Below are positions 26,424 through 36,460 of a stretch of 45,362 bases of DNA, one piece after another (position 1 is the first letter of the stretch; every line of letters begins with the position of its first letter). Below the pieces are notes generated by a model. It had not been told where the DNA came from. It did not search any database and saw nothing but the letters and a program-made list of their open reading frames with translations. Source of the DNA: Erysipelotrichaceae bacterium (GTDB lineage: Bacteria > Bacillota_I > Bacilli_A > Erysipelotrichales > Erysipelotrichaceae). Made by a program: the position numbers and the translations under genes. The DNA is taken from NCBI GenBank assembly GCA_022767445.1, contig JALENJ010000055.1:1-45362 (forward strand). The letters are read 5' to 3'.

Positions 26424-27197
26424 ATGGAAAAGTTTGCGATTGTCACAAGATATGATGAAACATCCAAAAGTATTGGTGAAAAAATAAAAGAAACACTCAC
26501 ACAAAAAGGTTATGTATTCAGTGAAGAAAGTCCTGAAACTGTATTTGTGGTAGGTGGAGATGGAACCTACATTGAAGCGATTCATCAATACCTGGATTTA
26601 ATCCCTAATGTAAAATTCCTAGGATTACATACAGGAACATTAGGCTTTTTTACCGAATACCAAGATAATGAATTAGATGATTTACTACAGATGTATATGT
26701 CGAATGAATACAAAGTCTTAGAGTTCCCACTCCTTGCAGTACAGGCTGGGGATAAAGTTTATCACGCAGTGAATGAAGTCCGTGTAGAGAATGTATCACG
26801 CACACAAGTCTTAGATGTATATCTAAGTGGAGAATACCTTGAAAGATTTAGAGGAACAGGTATGTGTGTTTGTACACAGTTAGGATCCACCGCCTATAAT
26901 CGTTCCCTTGGTGGTGCGGTTATTCAGGATGGATTAGATTTGATTGAGCTAACGGAGATTGCGGGTATTCATCACAGTAAGTATCGTTCCTTATATGCAC
27001 CTTTAATATTGAAGAAAGAAACAGAGGTAGTATTGAAATCAGAGAGCTTCTGTAAAGCAATCCTTGGAGTAGACGCAAATACGTATACACTTGATCAAGA
27101 ACAAGAACTAAAGATAAAAGTATGTGATTGTAAACATGTACGCATGATTAAGGGTAAGAGCATCTCTTACTTTAAGAAGTTAAGTACATTATTCTAG
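26424..27197 (+). CDS. nadK: NAD kinase
   Basis: 257 residues with the NAD kinase signatures: GGDGT at 44-48, the LGLHTGTLGFFTEY segment, NEVRVEN, and the glycine-rich GTGMCVCTQLGSTAYNRSLGGA region that binds NAD. It phosphorylates NAD to NADP in the cytoplasm. GATGAGG lies upstream of the ATG, only a few bases after the likely transcription start, so the leader is very short. The PTS-like gene follows after 9 bp and is probably co-transcribed. Confidence 0.96.
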   Translation: MEKFAIVTRYDETSKSIGEKIKETLTQKGYVFSEESPETVFVVGGDGTYIEAIHQYLDLIPNVKFLGLHTGTLGFFTEYQDNELDDLLQMYMSNEYKVLEFPLLAVQAGDKVYHAVNEVRVENVSRTQVLDVYLSGEYLERFRGTGMCVCTQLGSTAYNRSLGGAVIQDGLDLIELTEIAGIHHSKYRSLYAPLILKKETEVVLKSESFCKAILGVDANTYTLDQEQELKIKVCDCKHVRMIKGKSISYFKKLSTLF

Positions 27198-27206
27198 GAG
27201 GTAGTC

Positions 27207-28736
27207 ATGCGTTATTTACATTCCTATTTTCAAATACTAAAACTCCCATTTGTGATTCTATTATTCGCATGTTTCCTAGGTGGAATCTCAAATCTAATTG
27301 TCAATAATTCCTACGGAATCGTTTCCGTCGTTACAGGAGACGGAATCTATATCGTAGGAGAAGCTATGGGTATGATATCACGAGCAGTGATCAACTACGT
27401 ACCATTACTCATGTTGATAAGATTAACAACACAACGTGAAAAAGGTAGTGTTATGGTAGGTGCAGGTCTACTTGGATACATCACCTTTTTAGCAGCGACA
27501 ATCTTTGTGCCTTCAGCCCCACTACCAGCATATGCATATAGTGCGATGTTTAGCTTGGGCTCTACGACTTCATCCATAAGCTATTTAGCTGGTGCGGCGC
27601 ATTATCCACTACTAAGTGGAATGGTTGGTATCATCATCGTAACCGCATTAACATATGCTGGTTGTAATTCACTAGATAAAAATAAAAATCAAATGATTAC
27701 ACAGGCCTCCATGACACACGCAGTGCTGAAGACGTTTGTGTACTGTTTGATTGCAGGTGTCGCATTTGGTTTTGTGTGGCCATACTTTATATTGTTTGTT
27801 GTACGTTTAGTAAACTACATCTCTTCGGATCTATCGAGCCCATTGAATATGGTTCTATATGGAATTGCGGATAGATTCTTACAGACATTTCACTTAAGTG
27901 CACTGATACGACAACCATTATGGTATACAGCAGCTGGTGGAAGTTGGACAAATATTGCCGGAACAACCATCCTTGGTGATGCGAATATTTGGACAGCACA
28001 AGTAGCTTCTAATGCATTGACAACATCTACTGGCAGATTCTTTGCGCCATACTATGTTATGAATATCTTTGCGATGCCTGCCATGATATGGGCAATGTAT
28101 GGCGTAGGGACATCCCCTAAACAAAGAGGAAAGATGAGAGTGTTATGTATTATGGCAACTCTGATCTCATTTATTTCAGGAACAACTTATCCACTGCAAA
28201 TGATGTTATTGTTGGTATGTCCAGTATTATTCTTATTCCATATGATTTATAACGGATTCTTATACGGATTATTTGCGACAATCAATGTAAATCTTGGTTA
28301 TCAAACTGTTGATGTACATACGATGAGTGCAATGCCAGGAACATTACCAGAGTTCATATCTTATATGAACAATCCTACTCTATATCGAAATTTGATTATT
28401 ATCGCTGTGATAGGAATTGTTTCAGCTGTTGTATATTACATCGTTACAAGATTGTACTTCCACTATGGAGCGTCAGACTTAATTATGCATGATGAAGCGA
28501 AGAAAGATGCGATGTTAATTATCAAGGGCGTTGGTGGACAAGAGAACATCAAGAACGTTGAAGCAGATATAACAAGTCTATATATTACTGTCTATGATAA
28601 AAATACTGTAAATGAAGTTGTCTTAAAAGATATAGGTACCATACAAATCCAAAAGCAGGATAATACTTATGGATTATACTATGGTGCTAAGTCATATATC
28701 TTACGAAAAAACATAAAGAATTCAATACGAGAATAA
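27207..28736 (+). CDS. PTS EIIBC-like membrane protein with a non-phosphorylatable EIIB domain
   Basis: 509 residues. Residues ~1-430 form a polytopic EIIC of the glucose superfamily with about ten hydrophobic segments. Residues ~445-509 align with an EIIB domain (AMLIIKGVGGQENIKNVEADITSLYITV). In active EIIB domains this reads DACITRLRV, with a phosphorylated cysteine. Here the cysteine position is Asp454 (codon 28566-28568) and the following TRLR is TSLY. It therefore cannot carry phosphate on cysteine. It may be a facilitator, a sugar sensor or a decayed transporter. The frame is fully open. TAGGAGG precedes the ATG and it follows nadK by 9 bp. Confidence 0.82.
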   Translation: MRYLHSYFQILKLPFVILLFACFLGGISNLIVNNSYGIVSVVTGDGIYIVGEAMGMISRAVINYVPLLMLIRLTTQREKGSVMVGAGLLGYITFLAATIFVPSAPLPAYAYSAMFSLGSTTSSISYLAGAAHYPLLSGMVGIIIVTALTYAGCNSLDKNKNQMITQASMTHAVLKTFVYCLIAGVAFGFVWPYFILFVVRLVNYISSDLSSPLNMVLYGIADRFLQTFHLSALIRQPLWYTAAGGSWTNIAGTTILGDANIWTAQVASNALTTSTGRFFAPYYVMNIFAMPAMIWAMYGVGTSPKQRGKMRVLCIMATLISFISGTTYPLQMMLLLVCPVLFLFHMIYNGFLYGLFATINVNLGYQTVDVHTMSAMPGTLPEFISYMNNPTLYRNLIIIAVIGIVSAVVYYIVTRLYFHYGASDLIMHDEAKKDAMLIIKGVGGQENIKNVEADITSLYITVYDKNTVNEVVLKDIGTIQIQKQDNTYGLYYGAKSYILRKNIKNSIRE

Positions 28737-29271
28737 TCCATGCATGCAAGTGTACTGATTTTATATATTTTTAATGATAAGTTTTTTCAAACAATATATT
28801 TGTCAATCAAATAGGAAGATGTCTTGAAAATAATATATATATTATATTTAGCTTAGATATAAAGCCGAATGAAACGTAGTTTGCACGTATTACAAAATCA
28901 ATACTGAAATTGGTATAGACGATATAGATAGAAAGGTTAATGTATATGTGTGTAGCAAGGTATAAGACCGGTATTTAGGTTGAAAAAACAACTACATCAA
29001 TGATATTTAGTAGGTGTGTCTACTTAATAACAAGACCAGAGTATAGAATACTAGTGAACTTTCTTTGGGAGAAGAGCTTGTCAGGAACAGCTATATGAAG
29101 TGGCGCCAGAAATGAAAAGTCACTAATTGATTAAGATAGTTATAATCTATAATTTTTACAAAAGAAATATGTAACCGTTATATTGTGTATTATCGGGTTA
29201 TTTCCAGTGTTCTAACTTTATCCCGAATGGAGCTGGTCCACAGTATAAAGCATATAAAATAGGAGTATCAT
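28737..29271. other. 535-bp gene-poor stretch with small hairpins
   Basis: No open frame of useful length and no terminator after the PTS-like gene are seen. Short hairpins are visible: GTTG-A6-CAAC near 28978-28991, GTAG-GTGTGT-CTAC near 29010-29023, and an AGTAT/ATACT type near 29040-29052. A weak AT-rich hairpin followed by T5 lies near 29131-29158. At 29193-29236, TCGGG pairs with CCCGA, and CCAG pairs across it with CTGG in a possible pseudoknot before the next gene. Short frame fragments (for example the codons ending MKWRQK) also allow a decayed gene. I cannot decide between an RNA and a gene remnant. Confidence 0.4.
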
Positions 29272-29511
29272 ATGAAGAAAAAATGGATAAATGTTACAAA
29301 CAAATATACATATTTATTACTAATTACAATACCTATTGCAATATTAAAAATATGTTTGGTTGATATAAGTGCTGCCGGGATTAATTTCTATGGTATATTC
29401 GTTTCAATCATGATTTTGAATGTCGGTTTATATCTATTTATTAGATTTAATACCTATTCACATTTCTATAATCCAAAACATCCTAAACCAGCACAGAAAA
29501 GTAACGAATAG
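29272..29511 (+). CDS. Small two-span membrane protein of unknown function
   Basis: 79 residues: a positive N-terminus (MKKKW), two hydrophobic segments at about 13-32 and 38-58, and a polar tail rich in Pro and Lys. TAGGAG lies upstream of the ATG and a strong terminator downstream, which supports a real transcription unit. I do not recognise the family. Codon use is AT-rich, like the gap before it, and unlike the housekeeping genes, which may indicate transfer. Small membrane proteins beside large non-coding leaders are sometimes immunity or toxin-antitoxin parts, but nothing here shows that directly. Confidence 0.6.
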   Translation: MKKKWINVTNKYTYLLLITIPIAILKICLVDISAAGINFYGIFVSIMILNVGLYLFIRFNTYSHFYNPKHPKPAQKSNE

Positions 29512-29520
29512 AATTGTTAT

Positions 29521-29561
29521 AGAAATGACGGAAGTATTCAAAACTTCTGTCATTTCTTTTT
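29521..29561 (+). terminator. Strong terminator after the small membrane protein
   Basis: A 15-bp stem (29521-29535 with 29543-29557, one G-T pair), 7-nt loop, and a T run to 29561. Confidence 0.9.
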
Positions 29562-29582
29562 AGAAATAAGAATATATAGAAA

Positions 29583-29603
29583 TACCCTCCTGGAAGGAGG
29601 GTA
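29583..29603 (-). terminator. GC-rich hairpin downstream of the AAA ATPase gene
   Basis: TACCCTCC / GGAGGGTA 8-bp stem with a 5-nt loop. On the minus strand it is followed by TTTCTATAT, a weak T-rich tail. It lies 37 bp beyond the stop of the minus-strand ATPase gene and is its likely terminator. Confidence 0.6.
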
Positions 29604-29639
29604 GGAATCAATTAACTCTTTACAAAGTATATGAGGATA

Positions 29640-30839
29640 CTATTTTTCTAATAGCCACTGAATGATGTTTTTATGGATATAACCATTTTGGCTAAAGTCG
29701 ATATCATCCATAGATAAAACATACTTTGGATAATTATCGTTGATGTTGTGATAAACATCAAATTCTCTTTGACGTGTTACCTCGTTAGCTAGAAGATAAC
29801 AAACTTGGTAGTATGCATATTCGCCGTTCTTAGAGGCGATAAAGTCGATTTCTTTATCGTTAACTTTACCAATGTATACGGAGTATCCACGTTTTAGTAA
29901 TTCAACATATACAATATTTTCAAGCACTCTTTCGATATCTTTACTGTTAGAGAATCCTTTTGCTTGGCGAAAGCCGTGATCGTTGAGAAAATACTTTTCT
30001 TCGACTTTAAGAATCTTTTTTCCTAGGAAGTCGTAACGAGGAACTTTCTTTATAATGTATGCGTCCTGACAATAGTTAAGATAGTTTAAGATGGAATCGA
30101 CGGATACATTTCTTCCTTCGCTTTTTAGATAGTTGCGAATACTTAGAGCGGAGAATGTATGACCGATATTTTCACATGCATATAAAAGAATACGGTTGTA
30201 AATATCAATATCACGTATCTTGTGATATTCTAGAACGTCTTTTACTAAAACAGTATTGTAAATATCCTCTAGATATTTAAGAGTAGGGTTTTCATCAAGT
30301 TCAAGGTGGCGAACAGCTGGAATTCCACCAAGTGTAATGAATTTCTGAAAATATTCTTGTTTACTTAAGGATAGGTTTTTATAACATTCGATAAATTCAC
30401 TAAATGTGAATGGCAATATCGTAAAGTTAACATATCTTCCAGCTAATAACGTTGATAAATTGCCGGATAACATACTGGAATTAGAGCCAGTTATATAGAT
30501 ATCGCAATGATAGTCAGCTTGAAGACCATTGACTACCTCTTCCCAGTGGGAAACAACTTGAATCTCATCAAAGAAGAAGTAAAGCTTATGGTTTGTTTGT
30601 AAGAACGGCTTTAGATATTCCGCAAATGAGATAGAGGAGCGGATAGATAAGAAGTCTAGATTTTCAAAGTTGATATAGATTTTATCTTCGGATGGAATAT
30701 CTTTTAGTATATCTTCATTGATCATCTTGAGGATTGTTGATTTTCCAACTCTGCGCATACCAGTGAGTATTTTGATGATAGGTTTATCAATGAATTTTAG
30801 TATTTCATCTAAATAGCTTTGCCGTCGAATGTATTCCAT
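29640..30839 (-). CDS. AAA-type ATPase with DUF4143 C-terminal domain
   Basis: 399 residues from the ATG at 30839, chosen because AAGGAGG precedes it on the minus strand. Longer readings would run into the operator region. An AAA_14-type domain has Walker A GMRRVGKST (27-35) and Walker B FFFDEIQ with Asp91 and Glu92, then ITGSNSSML. A winged-helix-like middle (~205-290) follows, and a C-terminal DUF4143 domain resembling PD-(D/E)xK folds (EIDFIA...YYQVCY). The cellular role of this widespread family is not established; links to defence, toxins and nucleic acids have been suggested. Two 30-bp palindromes surround its promoter, so it is tightly regulated, perhaps by itself. Confidence 0.85.
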   Translation of the reverse strand: MEYIRRQSYLDEILKFIDKPIIKILTGMRRVGKSTILKMINEDILKDIPSEDKIYINFENLDFLSIRSSISFAEYLKPFLQTNHKLYFFFDEIQVVSHWEEVVNGLQADYHCDIYITGSNSSMLSGNLSTLLAGRYVNFTILPFTFSEFIECYKNLSLSKQEYFQKFITLGGIPAVRHLELDENPTLKYLEDIYNTVLVKDVLEYHKIRDIDIYNRILLYACENIGHTFSALSIRNYLKSEGRNVSVDSILNYLNYCQDAYIIKKVPRYDFLGKKILKVEEKYFLNDHGFRQAKGFSNSKDIERVLENIVYVELLKRGYSVYIGKVNDKEIDFIASKNGEYAYYQVCYLLANEVTRQREFDVYHNINDNYPKYVLSMDDIDFSQNGYIHKNIIQWLLEK

Positions 30840-30850
30840 TGGGCCTCCTT

Positions 30851-30880
30851 TATTCATTTCGATTATAATCGAAATGAATA
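30851..30880. promoter_or_regulatory. 30-bp perfect palindromic operator overlapping the AAA ATPase -10 box
   Basis: The arm TATTCATTTCGATTA (30851-30865) is followed directly by its exact reverse complement (30866-30880). The core is ATTTCGATTATAATCGAAAT. The minus-strand -10 box TATAAT (30867-30862) is inside it. The site is only 11 bp upstream of the start codon, so bound protein would block RNA polymerase. Confidence 0.85.
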
Positions 30881-30890
30881 TTAAAATCAA
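30862..30890 (-). promoter_or_regulatory. Promoter of the AAA ATPase gene
   Basis: On the minus strand: TTGATT (30890-30885), 17-bp spacer, TATAAT (30867-30862). The two palindromes cover its -10 box and abut its -35 box. Confidence 0.75.
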
Positions 30891-30920
30891 CATGCATTTC
30901 GATTATAGTCGAAATACATG
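30891..30920. promoter_or_regulatory. Second 30-bp palindromic operator upstream of the AAA ATPase promoter
   Basis: Arms 30891-30905 and 30906-30920 are reverse complements at 13 of 15 positions, with the same TTTCGATTATA core as the first site. The two centres are 40 bp apart, close to four helical turns, so both sites face the same side of the DNA. It lies between the ATPase -35 box and the mutS promoter. Confidence 0.82.
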
Positions 30921-30952
30921 TATTTATGTAAACAAAAATATTGGGGTAATTA

Positions 30953-30961
30953 TGCTATAAT
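30953..30961 (+). promoter_or_regulatory. Extended -10 promoter of mutS
   Basis: TGCTATAAT: a TG dinucleotide one base before a perfect TATAAT (30956-30961). There is no convincing -35 box, as expected of extended -10 promoters. Confidence 0.72.
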
Positions 30962-30984
30962 ACATATGTTTTTGTGAGGCAAAT

Positions 30985-33504
30985 ATGGCAGAAAATTATA
31001 CACCGATGATGCAACAATATTTAAAAGTGAAACAGGAATATGAGGACGCAATCTTGTTCTATCGCATTGGCGATTTTTACGAGATGTTCTTTGATGATGC
31101 GAAGATTGCTTCTAAGGAGTTGGATCTTGTACTGACTGGTAAGAATGCTGGTGTAGAGGATCGTGTTCCGATGTGCGGGATTCCTCATCATGCGGCGAGT
31201 TCCTACATTCCTCGTTTGGTATCGAGAGGATATAAGGTTGCCATATGTGAACAGACACAGGATCCTAAGGAAGCTGTGGGTTTGGTAACACGTGATGTGA
31301 TTCGTGTGATTACTCCGGGTACTGTCATGGATGAAATCGCAGATGAGAAGGCTTCTGTCTATTTAGCTGCGATTACGGATTATGGATATGGATATTCTCT
31401 TGCGATTGTTGAGATGAGTACTGGTGAAAACTATGTACAGGATATTGAACATAAGGATGTCTTGTTGTTACAGACGCTGTTACGCTCTAATGTGCGTGAA
31501 GTGGTTGTGGATAGTGAGTTTGGGGAAAAGACAATTAAGAGTTTAAGGGAATTGCAGATTGTCATTTCCTATTGTGATGAAACACGCATCAAGGAGGAGT
31601 ACTTACCATTAACTGAAGGTATCCTCAAGGAGTATGACATGCGTGCATATGGTCGTATGCTTAACTATCTTGAGAATACGCAGAAACATATGCTTGGTCA
31701 TCTACAGGTTGCACGTATTGAAAATGAGGATGAGATCCTCTACATGGATTATGCGACACGTCAGAATCTAGAGCTTGTGCAACCTCTACATGATAATGGA
31801 AAAGCCATTACACTTTGGTCATTTTTGGATGTGTGTAAGTCTGCGATGGGTTCAAGACAATTACGTAAGTGGATAGAAAAGCCACTTGTATCAAAGTCTA
31901 AGATTGAATCACGTTTTGATAAGACTGAGTGGTTGATTCAAAACTTCATGCAAAGACAACAGTTGCGTGATGCTTTTGCGAATATCTATGATTTACAGCG
32001 TTTGATTGCTAGATGTGCGATGAATACTGCCAATGCGATTGACTGTGTACGTTTAACAAAGACACTAGCTGAAGTACCTAGTATCATGCATGCATTGGAT
32101 GATACTATCTTTGTTGAGAAATCAAGAATTGATACGTTACAGGTTTTATATCAAAAGCTAAAAGATGCTTTTGTGGAGAATCCACCAGTACAGATCAATG
32201 ATGGTGGAATGTTTAGGGATGGATACAACGCAGAGTTGGACGAAGCACGTCGTATTCAACATAGCGGTAAGCAATTCATCGCTGAATTAGAGGCGAAGGA
32301 ACGCGAAAGAACTGGTATTAAAACTTTAAAAATCGGATACAACAAAGTCTATGGATACTATATTGAAATATCCAAAGTCGCAGCCCAATCTGTCAAAGAT
32401 GAATGGGGATATATCCGTCGTCAGACCCTTACCAACAATGAGCGTTTCATCTCACCTGAATTAAAGGAGAAAGAAGACGCAATTCTCCACGCTGAGGAAA
32501 ATGCCATTCGCATTGAGAAACAACTATTCCAAATGATACTGGATGAAATACATACGTATTTACCAAAGCTACAAAAGTTAAGTCAATTCTTAGCAGATAT
32601 TGATGCTCACGTAGCTTTGGCAGAAGTATCTGCGAAGTATGGATATGTAAGACCAATCTTTAGCGATGATGAAATGTCCATCATCGATGGAAAACATCCT
32701 ATCTTGGATGAGATGATGAAGAATCCAAAGTATGTATCCAACTCTGTGTATATGCATAAAGACCAGGATATCCTGTTAATCACAGGACCAAACATGGGTG
32801 GTAAATCTACCTACATGCGTCAAACAGCACTAATTGTGATTATGGCGCAGATTGGTTGCTTTGTGCCAGCTAAGAGCTGTACAATGCCTATCTTTGATAA
32901 GATCTTTACACGCATTGGAGCTTCGGATGATATCCTAAGTGGACAATCAACCTTCATGGTGGAGATGTCTGAAGCCAACCTTGCACTACAAGAAGCGACT
33001 GAAAACTCACTGATCTTATTTGATGAGATTGGCAGAGGTACATCCACATATGATGGTATGGCACTTGCCCAGGCAATGATTGAGTACATCGCAACATGCA
33101 TACATGCTAAGACTATGTTCAGCACACACTATCATGAATTGACAGTGATATCTGATAACATCCCTAATGTTAGAAACATGCATGTTGTTGTTAAAGAAAA
33201 CAATGATGAAGTCACATTCCTATATAAGATGGCAGAGGGACCAGCAGGTCATTCCTACGGTATTAACGTAGCCAGACTTGCAGGACTGCCAGAGACAGTG
33301 CTCAAGCGTGCAAAAGACTTACAAAAAGAATTAGAATCAACCAAACGAGTGGTTCAACAAAACTATCAACTGATTGAAATGAAGAAAGAAGATCCAAAGG
33401 CAGAAGCGGTGATTGAAAAACTTCAACAAGTTGATCTAGATGATCTATCTCCACGTCAAGCATGGGAGATGTTGAGCGACTTGTGTAAGGAGGCAGGAAA
33501 GTAA
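30985..33504 (+). CDS. mutS: DNA mismatch repair protein MutS
   Basis: 839 residues with the MutS1 N-terminal mismatch-reading domain ([11 protein letters not shown], then [11 protein letters not shown] carrying the Phe-x-Glu-type pair) and the ABC-type ATPase with Walker [10 protein letters not shown] at 601-609. TGQSTF-like [13 protein letters not shown] and [12 protein letters not shown] follow. It recognises base mismatches and recruits MutL. mutL, the common neighbour, is not here; uvrA follows instead with a one-base overlap, making a DNA-repair operon. The ribosome site GTGAGG is adequate. Length is typical (about 850). Confidence 0.97.
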   Translation: MAENYTPMMQQYLKVKQEYEDAILFYRIGDFYEMFFDDAKIASKELDLVLTGKNAGVEDRVPMCGIPHHAASSYIPRLVSRGYKVAICEQTQDPKEAVGLVTRDVIRVITPGTVMDEIADEKASVYLAAITDYGYGYSLAIVEMSTGENYVQDIEHKDVLLLQTLLRSNVREVVVDSEFGEKTIKSLRELQIVISYCDETRIKEEYLPLTEGILKEYDMRAYGRMLNYLENTQKHMLGHLQVARIENEDEILYMDYATRQNLELVQPLHDNGKAITLWSFLDVCKSAMGSRQLRKWIEKPLVSKSKIESRFDKTEWLIQNFMQRQQLRDAFANIYDLQRLIARCAMNTANAIDCVRLTKTLAEVPSIMHALDDTIFVEKSRIDTLQVLYQKLKDAFVENPPVQINDGGMFRDGYNAELDEARRIQHSGKQFIAELEAKERERTGIKTLKIGYNKVYGYYIEISKVAAQSVKDEWGYIRRQTLTNNERFISPELKEKEDAILHAEENAIRIEKQLFQMILDEIHTYLPKLQKLSQFLADIDAHVALAEVSAKYGYVRPIFSDDEMSIIDGKHPILDEMMKNPKYVSNSVYMHKDQDILLITGPNMGGKSTYMRQTALIVIMAQIGCFVPAKSCTMPIFDKIFTRIGASDDILSGQSTFMVEMSEANLALQEATENSLILFDEIGRGTSTYDGMALAQAMIEYIATCIHAKTMFSTHYHELTVISDNIPNVRNMHVVVKENNDEVTFLYKMAEGPAGHSYGINVARLAGLPETVLKRAKDLQKELESTKRVVQQNYQLIEMKKEDPKAEAVIEKLQQVDLDDLSPRQAWEMLSDLCKEAGK

Positions 33505-36344
33505 TGGAATTAGACAAGATTACGATAAAAGGTGCCAAAGAGAATAATCTAAAGAATATTTCTCTGGAAATACCGCGAAATAAAATGGTTGTTATGACGG
33601 GTCTATCAGGAAGTGGTAAGACATCACTTGCCTTTGATACGATCTATGCAGAAGGACAACGTCGTTATGTTGAATCCCTTTCAGCATATGCCAGGCAATT
33701 TCTAGGTGGTGTTGAAAAACCAAATGTAGAGTTGATTGAAGGTTTATCACCAGCGATTTCCATTGATCAAAAGACAACATCAAATAACCCACGTTCTACC
33801 GTAGGTACAGTGACAGAAATTTATGATTATCTACGTTTGTTATATGCAAGAACTGGTGTTCCATATTGCCCAAACCACAATATCCCAATCACAGGGCAGA
33901 CAATCACTGAAATGGTGGATAGCGTGATGGCACTAGAAGATAGAAGTAAACTGACGATCCTAGCACCAACCGTCAGAAATAAAAAAGGAACATTCAAAGA
34001 TGTATTCGCTAAGTTATTAAAAGATGGCTACATTCGTGTACGCATCGATGGCGAAATACACATGCTGGAAGATGAACCAGAACTAGAGAAAAACAAAAGA
34101 CACGACATCGATGTCGTGATTGACCGTATCGTTAAGACAGAGGATTCACGTTCACGTGTATATGACTCACTGGAGACAGCCCTCAATCTAGCAGATGGAC
34201 GTGCAATTGTATTGAATGATGAAGAGGAAATGAGTTTCTCCACACACTTCTCCTGTAATATCTGTGGCTTTACAGTACCAAAACTTGAGCCAAGACTGTT
34301 CTCATTTAACGCACCTGTAGGTGCGTGTGATGTATGTCATGGTTTGGGTATCACAGAAGAGGTAGATATAGATAACCTTATTCCAGATCGCACAAAGACT
34401 ATCCGCGAAGGTGGTATTCGTTACTACAAGAATATCGTCGATACAGAGAATATCGAATGGCAGACTTTCTCTAAATTATTACAACACTACAAGATATCCG
34501 AAGATACACCAATCAAGGATTTAACCAAGAAACAACTCAAAGTCATCCTCTATGGTAGTGATGAACCAATTAAGTACTCCATCACATCAACAGGTGGAAA
34601 CAGTTATCAACGTAATGACTTTATTGAAGGTATTAAGAACCTCATTGAACGTCGTTATGTAGAGACTACAAGTTCAATGAGTAAGGAATGGTATCACTCA
34701 TTCATGGTTGAGTCGGTATGTCCTAAGTGTAAGGGGCACCGCCTCAATGAGGCAGCCCTCAGTGTACGTGTAGGTGATAAGAATATCTATGAGTTTACAG
34801 AACTATCCGTAGGAAAAGCACTGGATTGGATGAACGCATTAAAGCTAGATGCTGAAAAGACAAAGATTGCGGAACTTGTACTCAAAGAAATCCACAATCG
34901 TCTATCTTTCTTAAAAGATGTAGGTCTTGAGTATCTCTCTCTTGATCGACTAGCTGGAACATTGTCTGGCGGAGAGGCACAGCGTATCCGTCTAGCTACA
35001 CAGATAGGTTCTCGCCTTTCAGGCGTACTGTATGTCTTAGATGAACCTAGTATCGGTCTACATCAAAGAGACAACAGTAAATTAATCAAGACACTTCAAA
35101 ACATGAGAGACTTAGGAAACTCATTACTCATTGTTGAACATGATGAAGAGACAATGCTAAGCTCTGATTGGATTGTCGATATTGGACCAGGTGCTGGTAT
35201 CCATGGTGGTCAGGTGATCGCCAATGGAACTCCAGAGGAAGTCAAAAACAACAAAGACTCCATCACAGGACAATATCTATCAGGTAGAAAAGTCATACCA
35301 ATGCCACAGAAACGGCGTAAGGGCAGCGGTAAGTTTGTAGAACTCAAAGGTGTTAGCGAACACAACCTCAAGAATATCAACGTGAAATTCCCACTGGGAA
35401 AGATGGTATTGGTAACAGGTGTATCTGGTTCAGGTAAGAGTACACTCGTCAACGATGTATTCATGAAGGCAGTACAACAAAACCTAGGTAGTAAGAAAGC
35501 CAATCCAGGTAAGTATAAATCTATCAAGGGACTTGAGAATGTCGATAAACTCGTACAGATTGACCAGGATCCTATCGGACGTACACCACGTTCCAATCCA
35601 GCGACTTATACGGGTGTATTTGATGATATTCGTGATATCTTCGCCAAGACACCAGAAGCTAGATTACGTGGATATGAGAAGGGAAGATTCTCCTTCAACG
35701 TTAAGGGAGGACGCTGCGAAGCTTGCCAGGGCGATGGTGTAAAGGTTATCTCAATGAACTTCTTACCAGATGTCTATGTACCATGTGATGTATGCCATGG
35801 CAAACGCTACAATGATGAAACATTACAGTGTACCTACAAAGGCAAAAACATCTACGATGTTCTAGAAATGCCGGTAGAAGACTCACTTGCCTTCTTTACA
35901 AATCATCCAAAGATCAAAAACAAACTACAGACACTCTCTGATGTAGGTCTCAATTATATCAAGCTCGGACAATCCTCTACGACATTATCTGGCGGAGAGG
36001 CGCAACGCGTTAAACTCGCAAGTGAACTCCAAAAACGACCTACAGGTAAAACAATCTACATCCTCGATGAACCAACAACAGGATTACATACGGACGATGT
36101 TAATCGCTTAATCTCCGTATTACAAAGAATTGTAGATAACGGTGATACAGTCATCATCATTGAACACAATCTCGATGTGATTAAATGTGCAGACTGGATT
36201 ATTGACCTTGGCCCAGAAGGAGGCGATGGTGGTGGAACAGTGGTTGCCCAAGGCACACCAGAAGACATCATCAAAGTCAAAGAAAGCTGGACAGGGCAAT
36301 ACCTCAAGAAGGTTATCGATTGGACCAAGCAACATCAACACTAA
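33504..36344 (+). CDS. uvrA: Excinuclease ABC subunit A
   Basis: 946 residues with two ABC ATPase units: Walker [10 protein letters not shown] near residue 33 and GVSGSGKST in the second half, and two LSGGEAQR signatures. It has the zinc fingers (CNICGF...CDVCHG and CEACQGDG...CDVCHG). UvrA dimers find bulky DNA lesions and load UvrB in nucleotide excision repair. The ATG shares its first base with the last base of the mutS stop, and the ribosome site GGAGG lies inside mutS. The gene ends at a strong terminator. uvrB, the usual partner, is not in the window. Confidence 0.98.
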   Translation: MELDKITIKGAKENNLKNISLEIPRNKMVVMTGLSGSGKTSLAFDTIYAEGQRRYVESLSAYARQFLGGVEKPNVELIEGLSPAISIDQKTTSNNPRSTVGTVTEIYDYLRLLYARTGVPYCPNHNIPITGQTITEMVDSVMALEDRSKLTILAPTVRNKKGTFKDVFAKLLKDGYIRVRIDGEIHMLEDEPELEKNKRHDIDVVIDRIVKTEDSRSRVYDSLETALNLADGRAIVLNDEEEMSFSTHFSCNICGFTVPKLEPRLFSFNAPVGACDVCHGLGITEEVDIDNLIPDRTKTIREGGIRYYKNIVDTENIEWQTFSKLLQHYKISEDTPIKDLTKKQLKVILYGSDEPIKYSITSTGGNSYQRNDFIEGIKNLIERRYVETTSSMSKEWYHSFMVESVCPKCKGHRLNEAALSVRVGDKNIYEFTELSVGKALDWMNALKLDAEKTKIAELVLKEIHNRLSFLKDVGLEYLSLDRLAGTLSGGEAQRIRLATQIGSRLSGVLYVLDEPSIGLHQRDNSKLIKTLQNMRDLGNSLLIVEHDEETMLSSDWIVDIGPGAGIHGGQVIANGTPEEVKNNKDSITGQYLSGRKVIPMPQKRRKGSGKFVELKGVSEHNLKNINVKFPLGKMVLVTGVSGSGKSTLVNDVFMKAVQQNLGSKKANPGKYKSIKGLENVDKLVQIDQDPIGRTPRSNPATYTGVFDDIRDIFAKTPEARLRGYEKGRFSFNVKGGRCEACQGDGVKVISMNFLPDVYVPCDVCHGKRYNDETLQCTYKGKNIYDVLEMPVEDSLAFFTNHPKIKNKLQTLSDVGLNYIKLGQSSTTLSGGEAQRVKLASELQKRPTGKTIYILDEPTTGLHTDDVNRLISVLQRIVDNGDTVIIIEHNLDVIKCADWIIDLGPEGGDGGGTVVAQGTPEDIIKVKESWTGQYLKKVIDWTKQHQH

Positions 36345-36348
36345 CATC

Positions 36349-36371
36349 AAGCATCCTTAGGGATGCTTTTT
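36349..36371 (+). terminator. Terminator of the mutS-uvrA operon
   Basis: AAGCATCC / GGATGCTT stem, loop TTAG, and T5 at 36367-36371. Confidence 0.92.
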
Positions 36372-36427
36372 CTGTGTGAAAAATATCTGATGATTTACAT
36401 TTGTGTTTCTTAGCTATTTACAAGTCA

Positions 36428-36436
36428 TGATATAAT
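36428..36436 (+). promoter_or_regulatory. Extended -10 promoter of the hprK operon
   Basis: TGATATAAT at 36428-36436; no good -35 box is seen at 17 bp. Confidence 0.65.
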
Positions 36437-36460
36437 AATAGACGCTAACGGAGGAAAGAA

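Noticed and set aside
28860-29160. Group II intron fragment
   Set aside because: Some short hairpins suggested it, but no domain V-like sequence and no reverse transcriptase gene are present.
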